A stretch of 64,000 bases of DNA, taken from positions 434,001 through 498,000 of the forward strand of contig NZ_CP028369.1 in the NCBI RefSeq assembly GCF_003032475.1, read 5' to 3'. The notes below the pieces were generated by a model. It had not been told where the DNA came from. It saw only the letters and a program-made list of their open reading frames with translations, and ran no database searches. Source of the stretch: Streptomyces sp. P3 (GTDB taxonomy: Bacteria > Actinomycetota > Actinomycetes > Streptomycetales > Streptomycetaceae). The position numbers were made by a program, and so were the translations under genes. Shown here piece by piece: positions 57,255 to 64,000 of this stretch; within the stretch, counting starts at the first letter, position 1, and each line of letters starts with the position of its first letter.

Positions 57255-57938
57255 TCAGCCCGTGAAGCCGATCCGCCGCAGGACGTCGGCGGCGGGCCGG
57301 TCGAGCAGGACCGCGGAGCCGCACCCCTCGGGCAGCCGGCCCTTCTCCACCGACCGCAGGAGCCGGGCGGCGGCCCGGCGGTGGCGCAGGAACGCGTACC
57401 GCGAGACGCCGCGGCCGCGCTCGCGCTGGCCCTGCAGGGCCGTGTCCGCGCCGACGTCGAGAACGATCAGGTGCAGGGCGCCGCCGCGGCGGCGGGCCGC
57501 GCGGGCCAGCCAGTCGCGGACCCAGGCCTGGGCGCCGCAGTCGTGCACCACGACGCCCCCGCCGCCGCGCAGGGCCCGGCGCAGTCCGGCGTAGTGGGCG
57601 AGGCGGACCAGCGGCCGGTAGAGGGCGTAGGGCAGGAGGCGGGGCATCCGGGCGTCCCAGCGGTCGCGGGTGTCCTGGGAGTCGATGCGGACGCCGGGCA
57701 CCGCGCGCTTCATCAGGGTGGACTTGCCGCTGCCGGGCAGACCGGTGACCACCACGAGGTCACGCGGGCCGAAGAGCAGGCCGTGCGGACTGCGGCCGGC
57801 CCGCTCGCGCAGGTCGCGGACGACGGGCGCGGGCTGCCGTGAGCACGCCCCCCGGGTACGGGCGCGGGGCTGCGCGGGCAGCGCGATGCCCGAGCCGGCC
57901 GCGAAGGCCGTGGTCCTCGCCGAGGTCGTCCTCTTCAC
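57255..57938 (-). CDS. P-loop ATP-binding protein (AAA/kinase-like)
   Basis: 227-residue P-loop NTPase, possibly a small-molecule or nucleotide kinase. A basic N-terminus is followed by Walker A VVVTGLPGSGKSTLMKRA (~residues 78-86), then RIDSQDTRDRWDARM and VVVHDCGAQAWVRDWLARAA. C-terminal arginine-rich region (HRRAAARLLRSVEKGRLPEG). The GTG at 57938 is fixed by GGGGAGG at good spacing; ATG starts further upstream lack this. Its stop overlaps a small hairpin (tgaggcc-gacg-ggcctca). It reads away from the glycine riboswitch, leaving a shared 180-bp divergent region. Substrate unknown. Confidence 0.82.
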   Translation of the reverse strand: MKRTTSARTTAFAAGSGIALPAQPRARTRGACSRQPAPVVRDLRERAGRSPHGLLFGPRDLVVVTGLPGSGKSTLMKRAVPGVRIDSQDTRDRWDARMPRLLPYALYRPLVRLAHYAGLRRALRGGGGVVVHDCGAQAWVRDWLARAARRRGGALHLIVLDVGADTALQGQRERGRGVSRYAFLRHRRAAARLLRSVEKGRLPEGCGSAVLLDRPAADVLRRIGFTG

Positions 57939-58120
57939 CGTGATCGTCCTCCCCTGGGGCCGGGTACTACTTCTCCCCATCGCACGTAAAGAGAAGGTAA
58001 TGCGCGGCGCCTCGCGTTTTCGTGCGCGTAGCGACACAAGCCGGTTACAGATCCGGCCTGCCGCGACGGGGGCGGGCCGTGCGATGATGGCCGCGCCAAC
58101 TGCATACCGGCCGTTTGAAT

Positions 58121-58324
58121 CCGCGCGGGAGAGTCCTCAGCAGCAGTTCCGCTGGGGCGCCGAAGGAGCAAGTCCCTCCCTTGAATCTCTCAGGCCCCGT
58201 TACCGCGCGGGCGAGGCACATCTGAAAAGCGGGCCGCCGTCGCCGGCGGTCCCACCCACGGTGCAAGCCATGTCCCGCTCACAGCGGTGGTCATGGCGAA
58301 CCTCTCAGGTTCCGATGACAGATG
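58121..58324 (+). ncRNA. Tandem glycine riboswitch
   Basis: Two adjacent glycine aptamers in the gcvT leader. Aptamer 1: P1 arms ccgcgcgg (58121-58128 and 58203-58210), with gggagag, gcgccgaaggagcaagtc and gaatctctcaggcccc in the usual order. Aptamer 2: P1 arms catctg (58219-58224) and cagatg (58319-58324), with cacccacggtgcaagcc and gaacctctcaggttccgatg. The two are joined by a short linker and sit about 80 bp upstream of the gcvT start. Glycine binding is expected to turn on gcvT expression when glycine is in excess. Known class; Streptomyces gcvT leaders carry it. Confidence 0.95.
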
Positions 58325-58405
58325 GGGAGGAACGACCTCGCCGTCCCCCCGCGTCCGGCTTCACTCGCGCGGGAGGGCCCCGTCGCCTTGGGAGACGAAC
58401 GACCG

Positions 58406-59524
58406 ATGAGCAGTACCGCACCCCGTCACACCGCGCTCGATGCCCTGCATCGCTCGCTCGGCGCGACGATGACCGACTTCGCCGGCTGGGACATGCCCCT
58501 GCGTTACGGCTCCGAACGCGACGAGCATCTCGCCGTCCGCACCCGGGCCGGGCTCTTCGACCTCTCGCACATGGGCGAGATCACCGTGACCGGCCCGGAG
58601 GCGGCCGAGTTCCTGAACTTCGCCCTGGTGGGCGACCTCGCCGCAGTGGGCGTGGGCCGCGCCCGCTACACCATGATCTGCGCCGCGGACGGCGGCATCC
58701 TCGACGACCTCATCGTGTACCGGCTCGCGGAGGCCGAGTACATGATCGTCTCCAACGCGTCCAACGCTCAGAACGTCCTGAACGAGCTGGCCAACCTGGT
58801 CGAGGAGTTCGACGCCGAGGTCCGCGACGACCGTGACGCCTACGCCCTGATCGCCGTCCAGGGACCGGAGTCCCCCGGCATCCTCGCGGCCGTCACCGAC
58901 GCCGATCTCGACGGCCTGAAGTACTACGCGGGCCTGCCGGGCACCGTCGCCGGCGTCCCCGCGCTCATCGCGCGCACCGGATACACCGGCGAGGACGGCT
59001 TCGAGCTGTTCGTGAAGCCGGAGCACGCCGTCGAACTGTGGCAGGCGCTGACCAAGGCCGGCGAGGGCGTCGGGCTGGTCCCCTGCGGGCTGTCCTGCCG
59101 GGACACGCTGCGCCTCGAGGCGGGCATGCCGCTGTACGGTCACGAGCTGAACACCTCCCTGACCCCCTTCGACGCGGGCCTCGGGCGCGTGGTGAAGTTC
59201 GAGAAGCAGGGCGACTTCGTCGGGCGCGAGGCGCTCGCCGAGGCGGCGGCGCTGGCCGAGCGGCAGCCGCCGCGCGTCCTGGTCGGCCTGGTCGCCGAGG
59301 GCCGCCGCGTCCCGCGCGCCGGGTACGCCGTCGTGGCGGGCGGCGAGGTGATCGGCGAGGTCACCTCCGGCGCGCCCTCCCCGACGCTGGGCAAGCCCAT
59401 CGCGATGGCCTACGTCGACGCCGCGCACGCCGCGCCGGGCGCTCCGGGCGTGGGCGTGGACATCCGGGGCACCCACGAGCCGTACGAGGTCGTGGCGCTG
59501 CCCTTCTACAAGCGCCAGAAGTAG
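58406..59524 (+). CDS. gcvT: Glycine cleavage system T protein (aminomethyltransferase)
   Basis: 372-residue tetrahydrofolate-dependent aminomethyltransferase of the glycine cleavage system. Features: [34 protein letters not shown], the substrate/folate region [35 protein letters not shown], and the C-terminal [18 protein letters not shown]. The ATG at 58406 follows GGGAGACGAACGACC; the longer frame from 58322 lies inside the riboswitch. Under riboswitch control and first gene of the operon. Confidence 0.97.
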   Translation: MSSTAPRHTALDALHRSLGATMTDFAGWDMPLRYGSERDEHLAVRTRAGLFDLSHMGEITVTGPEAAEFLNFALVGDLAAVGVGRARYTMICAADGGILDDLIVYRLAEAEYMIVSNASNAQNVLNELANLVEEFDAEVRDDRDAYALIAVQGPESPGILAAVTDADLDGLKYYAGLPGTVAGVPALIARTGYTGEDGFELFVKPEHAVELWQALTKAGEGVGLVPCGLSCRDTLRLEAGMPLYGHELNTSLTPFDAGLGRVVKFEKQGDFVGREALAEAAALAERQPPRVLVGLVAEGRRVPRAGYAVVAGGEVIGEVTSGAPSPTLGKPIAMAYVDAAHAAPGAPGVGVDIRGTHEPYEVVALPFYKRQK

Positions 59525-59534
59525 ACACTGGGCC

Positions 59535-59584
59535 CCGGGCCACGGGTGACCCCGCGCGTATTCGCGCTGCTCACCCGTGCCCGG
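59535..59584 (+). terminator. Intercistronic hairpin between gcvT and gcvH
   Basis: ccgggccacgggtga (59535-59549) and tcacccgtgcccgg (59571-59584) pair with one bulged base, and the interior gcgcg-tatt-cgcgc can pair further. In the 110-bp gap after gcvT it may partially terminate transcription or stabilise the upstream mRNA. Confidence 0.75.
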
Positions 59585-59634
59585 GACCGTCCCCCCTTCA
59601 TCAGCACTCCCCCGCGTACAGGAGAATTCAGGCC

Positions 59635-60012
59635 ATGAGCAACCCCCAGCAGCTGCGCTACAGCAAGGAGCACGAGTGGCTGTCGGTCGCCGAGGACGGC
59701 GTCTCGACGGTCGGCATCACGGAGCACGCGGCCAACGCGCTCGGTGACGTGGTCTTCGTCCAGCTCCCGGAGGTGGGCGCCACGGTGGCCGCGGGCGAGT
59801 CCTGCGGCGAGCTGGAGTCGACCAAGTCGGTCAGCGAGCTGTACGCCCCGGTCTCCGGTGAGATCACCGAGGTCAACCAGGACGTCGTCGACGACCCGGC
59901 GCTGGTGAACTCCGCCCCCTTCGAGGGCGGGTGGCTGTTCAAGGTACGCGTCACGGGCGAGCCGGACGATCTGCTCTCCGCTGACGAGTACACCGCCTAC
60001 ACCGCCGGCTGA
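59635..60012 (+). CDS. gcvH: Glycine cleavage system H protein
   Basis: 125-residue lipoyl carrier protein. Start [20 protein letters not shown]; lipoyl Lys64 in [29 protein letters not shown] near the end. AGGAG lies before the ATG at 59635. glyA follows after only 14 bp, so the two are cotranscribed. The P protein (GcvP) and L protein are not in this window. Confidence 0.98.
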   Translation: MSNPQQLRYSKEHEWLSVAEDGVSTVGITEHAANALGDVVFVQLPEVGATVAAGESCGELESTKSVSELYAPVSGEITEVNQDVVDDPALVNSAPFEGGWLFKVRVTGEPDDLLSADEYTAYTAG

Positions 60013-60026
60013 GGAGTCGTAGTCGC

Positions 60027-61289
60027 ATGTCCGTCCTGAACACGTCCCTGCACGAGCTCGATCCGGAGATCGCGGCCGCGGTCGACGCCGAGCTGAACCG
60101 CCAGCAGTCCACGCTCGAGATGATCGCCTCGGAGAACTTCGCGCCGCTCGCGGTCATGGAGGCCCAGGGCTCGGTCCTGACCAACAAGTACGCCGAGGGC
60201 TACCCCGGCCGCCGCTACTACGGCGGCTGCGAGCACGTCGACGTCGCCGAGCAGATCGCCATCGACCGGGTCAAGGACCTCTTCGGCGCCGAGTACGCCA
60301 ACGTCCAGCCCCACTCCGGCGCCTCCGCCAACCAGGCCGCCCTGTTCGCCCTCGCCCAGCCCGGTGACACCATCCTCGGCCTGGACCTCGCCCACGGCGG
60401 CCACCTCACCCACGGCATGCGGCTCAACTTCTCCGGCAAGCAGTTCGACGTGGTCGCCTACCACGTCGACGGCGCGGGCCTGGTCGACATGGCCGAGGTC
60501 GAACGCCTGGCCAAGGAACACCGCCCCAAGGTCATCATCGCGGGCTGGTCCGCCTATCCCCGAAAGCTCGACTTCGCCGAGTTCCGCCGCATCGCCGACG
60601 AGGTCGAGGCGTTCCTGTGGGTCGACATGGCGCACTTCGCGGGCCTGGTCGCGGCCGGTCTCCACCCCAACCCGGTGGAGTACGCCGACGTCGTCACCTC
60701 CACCACCCACAAGACCCTCGGCGGCCCCCGCGGCGGCATCATCCTCGCGAAGAAGGAGTTCTCCAAGAAGCTGAACTCCTCCGTCTTCCCCGGCTTCCAG
60801 GGCGGCCCTCTGGAACACGTCATCGCCGCCAAGGCCGTCTCCTTCAAGGTCGCCGCGAGCGACGACTTCAAGGAACGCCAGCGCCGCACGGTCGAAGGCG
60901 CCAAGATCCTCGCCGATCGCCTCACCGCGCCGGACGCCCGCGAGGCCGGCGTGAACGTCCTGTCCGGCGGCACCGACGTCCACCTCATCCTGGTCGACCT
61001 GCGCGCCTCGGCGCTGGACGGACAGCAGGCCGAGGACCGTCTCCACGAGGTCGGCATCACCGTCAACCGCAACGCCGTCCCCGACGACCCGCGCCCGCCG
61101 ATGGTGACCTCCGGTCTGCGCATCGGCACCCCGGCCCTGGCCACCCGCGGCTTCACCGCCGAGGACTTCGCCGAGGTCGCCGACGTCATCGCCCGGGCCC
61201 TCAAGCCGTCCTACGACGCCGAAACCCTCAAGGCCCGGGTGACCGCCCTCGCCCGCAAGCACCCCCTGTACCCCGGCCTGAGCAAGTAG
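60027..61289 (+). CDS. glyA: Serine hydroxymethyltransferase
   Basis: 420-residue PLP enzyme that interconverts serine and glycine with tetrahydrofolate. Conserved start [40 protein letters not shown], the Asp/His region [20 protein letters not shown] and PLP Lys in [14 protein letters not shown]. Length normal. Lies between gcvH and sdaA, so the operon converts glycine to serine and then serine to pyruvate. Possibly one of several glyA copies in Streptomyces. Confidence 0.98.
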   Translation: MSVLNTSLHELDPEIAAAVDAELNRQQSTLEMIASENFAPLAVMEAQGSVLTNKYAEGYPGRRYYGGCEHVDVAEQIAIDRVKDLFGAEYANVQPHSGASANQAALFALAQPGDTILGLDLAHGGHLTHGMRLNFSGKQFDVVAYHVDGAGLVDMAEVERLAKEHRPKVIIAGWSAYPRKLDFAEFRRIADEVEAFLWVDMAHFAGLVAAGLHPNPVEYADVVTSTTHKTLGGPRGGIILAKKEFSKKLNSSVFPGFQGGPLEHVIAAKAVSFKVAASDDFKERQRRTVEGAKILADRLTAPDAREAGVNVLSGGTDVHLILVDLRASALDGQQAEDRLHEVGITVNRNAVPDDPRPPMVTSGLRIGTPALATRGFTAEDFAEVADVIARALKPSYDAETLKARVTALARKHPLYPGLSK

Positions 61290-61345
61290 TTCCCTGGTGG
61301 GGGTGCCCGACGACGTGCGCCCCCGCCCTTTCCCGAGGAGTTCCC

Positions 61346-62713
<1,368 letters not shown>

Positions 62714-62849
62714 GGGAGCGGGGGATCGATCTCCCGCTTGGTGACGGCCTCGACGCCGGCCCCGCAGACCGAAGACGGGGCGGACGGCGTCGACCCGGGC
62801 CGGCGGGGTCCCGTTCCGTCCCCGACGACGGTCTTCGGCCCACGACTGA

Positions 62850-62872
62850 GGGGGCGCCCCGTCGGCGCCCCC
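62850..62872. terminator. Terminator between sdaA and the EF-hand gene
   Basis: gggggcgcc (62850-62858) and ggcgccccc (62864-62872) pair perfectly over a 5-base loop. It lies between two convergent genes and can serve both. Confidence 0.75.
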
Positions 62873-62905
62873 TGTCGGTTCCACGTCAGCCCGTACGGGC
62901 TCCCG

Positions 62906-63118
62906 TCACTTGTTCAGGTGGGCCCAGAACTCGTCGAACGAGAGGACCTTGTCGCCGTTCAGGTCGCGGGACTTGATGATGGCCTCGGCGACCGACTCCG
63001 TGACGTTCCAGTCGCCCTGCTGAGCCAGGGCGGTCTTGAACTCGGCCGCGGTGATGAAGCCGTCGCCGTCTGTGTCGATCCGCTGGAAATGGTTGCGCGC
63101 TTCTTCGATGTCGGCCAC
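62906..63118 (-). CDS. Two-EF-hand calcium-binding protein (CabD-like)
   Basis: 70-residue calmodulin-like protein with two canonical EF-hand loops: DTDGDGFITAAE (residues 15-26) and DLNGDKVLSFDE (52-63), both keeping the Asp/Asn ligands at positions 1, 3 and 5 and Glu at 12. Flanking helices are regular. The GTG at 63118 has GAGGGG upstream; a longer frame from 63172 would add an odd N-terminus. Its size and position resemble a small calcium-binding protein (CabD) described in S. coelicolor, which I recall as SCO5464. Cytosolic calcium sensor; partners unknown. Confidence 0.88.
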   Translation of the reverse strand: MADIEEARNHFQRIDTDGDGFITAAEFKTALAQQGDWNVTESVAEAIIKSRDLNGDKVLSFDEFWAHLNK

Positions 63119-63225
63119 CGGTCCGCCCCTCTTCTTCATGCCTTGCGGCACATGTGCTGTTCTGCTGTCCAACTGACGCAGGCCAGATTAACGGCCCCGC
63201 CGGCCGCGGGACGCAGGACCTCCCG

Positions 63226-64000
63226 CTAGCGGAAGACGCCCGTGTGGCCGAGCGAGTAGCGGCCGGGCTGCGGATAGACGGCCAGGCCGTGCGGTCCGCT
63301 GCCGACCTTGATGCGGGCGAGCTGGTGACCGTCGGCGGTGTCGATGGCGTACACCTCGGAGTTGTACCGCCCGGACAGCCACAGGACCTTGCCGTCCGCC
63401 GAGACGCCGCCCATGTCGGGGCTGCCGCCGTCCGGCAGACGCCACTTCTTGGTGAGCTCGCCCTTGGTGAAGTCGAAGACGGAGACGGTGCCCTCGCCAC
63501 GGTTGGTGACGTACATCTCGCGGGAGTCGCGGCTGACGTACAGCCCGTGGCAGCCCTTGCCGGTGTGCAGGAACCGCGGCTTGCCGAAGGTGTCGCCGTC
63601 GACGATCCACATGCCGTGGGCCATCATGTCGGCGACGTAGAACAGCTTGCCGTCCGGCGAGACCTTCACGTCCTGCGGCATGGCGCCCTTGAGGGGCAGC
63701 TTCTGCTGGGCGACGACCTTCATCCGCTCGGTGTCGACCTTCAGCAGTTCGCCGCTGAACTCGCAGGACACGATGAAGTACTTCCCGTCCAGGGAGAAGT
63801 CGGCGTGGTTGACGCCGTAGCAGGTGACCGGTTCGGTCTTGATCCGCTTCATCGTGTGCGGGTCCCGGAAGACGAGCTCACGGTCGAGGGAGGCCATGAC
63901 GACGGCGTACCTGCCGTTGGGCGTGAAGTAGAGGTTGTAGGGGTCGTGCACCTCGACCGGCTTGCCCGTCTTCCCGGTGGCGGGGTCGATCGGGGTGAGG
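63226..64000 (-). CDS. YncE-like beta-propeller protein (5' end outside window)
   Basis: At least 258 residues of a seven-bladed beta-propeller with YVTN/cytochrome D1-type repeats, such as VKVSPDGKLFYVADMMAHGM, GLYVSRDSREMYVTNRGEGT, VSVFDFTKGELTKKWRLP and GGVSADGKVLWLSGRYNSEV. The frame remains open to the right edge, so the start (and any signal peptide) is missing. No catalytic motif is visible; likely extracytoplasmic ligand binding or scaffold. The EF-hand gene follows 108 bp downstream on the same strand. Confidence 0.85.
   Translation of the reverse strand, partial: LTPIDPATGKTGKPVEVHDPYNLYFTPNGRYAVVMASLDRELVFRDPHTMKRIKTEPVTCYGVNHADFSLDGKYFIVSCEFSGELLKVDTERMKVVAQQKLPLKGAMPQDVKVSPDGKLFYVADMMAHGMWIVDGDTFGKPRFLHTGKGCHGLYVSRDSREMYVTNRGEGTVSVFDFTKGELTKKWRLPDGGSPDMGGVSADGKVLWLSGRYNSEVYAIDTADGHQLARIKVGSGPHGLAVYPQPGRYSLGHTGVFR

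Overview
The window is chromosomal DNA from a Streptomyces species. It is very GC-rich, has frequent GTG starts, GGAGG-type ribosome sites and 4-nt GTGA gene overlaps, and carries typical Streptomyces families (WhiJ-like XRE/DUF397 genes, a large LuxR regulator, RmdB, an EF-hand protein, DUF427). From memory, the core gene order matches the S. coelicolor segment from about SCO5511 down to SCO5464, so most of it is conserved backbone.

Layout. 1-14.4 kb: a membrane GGDEF protein with a degenerate EAL domain (cut by the window edge), a 2-hydroxyacid dehydrogenase, an aldo/keto reductase, a PQQ-type sugar dehydrogenase lipoprotein, a large ATP-binding LuxR regulator, small proteins, a GNAT acetyltransferase and an MMPL transporter. 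14.5-18.1 kb: gatC-gatA-(small membrane protein)-gatB, the tRNA-dependent amidotransferase. 18.2-26.6 kb: rmdB (c-di-GMP phosphodiesterase), ligA, a MetE-like protein, an SDR, DUF427, an alpha/beta hydrolase and a secreted two-repeat protein.

26.7-40.35 kb is a 13.6-kb accessory block sitting against the 3' end of mnmA. It holds a complete type I restriction-modification system (hsdR, hsdS, hsdM), a RloA/RloB (AbiLi/AbiLii-like) ATPase/TOPRIM-like pair, a YgjP-like metallopeptidase, a Uma2 putative nuclease and a WhiJ-like triad (HATPase, XRE-DUF5753, DUF397). At the far end of the block lies a divergent fragment of the mnmA 3' end in the same orientation and exactly 13,616 bp from the resident copy. 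This suggests the block was captured at, or recombined into, the mnmA terminus. No integrase is visible.

40.3-57.9 kb: mnmA, a peptidoglycan amidase, a cysteine desulfurase (the likely sulfur donor for MnmA), small membrane proteins, a TetR regulator with operator-like palindromes, a lipoprotein, a thioesterase, an esterase overlapping a TRIC-type channel gene, an oligopeptide ABC transporter operon (oppC-A-B-D-F), two SseB-like paralogs and a P-loop ATPase. 58.1-62.7 kb: a tandem glycine riboswitch followed by gcvT-gcvH-glyA-sdaA, a glycine/serine catabolic operon. 62.9-64 kb: a two-EF-hand protein and a beta-propeller protein running off the right edge.

No tRNA, rRNA, CRISPR array or recognisable transposase was seen. 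The most interesting part is the defence block: its components are known families, but the arrangement (developmental-type WhiJ triad plus Uma2 nested between hsdS and hsdR, a 43-bp duplication flanking Uma2, and the mnmA 3' remnant) is worth examining.
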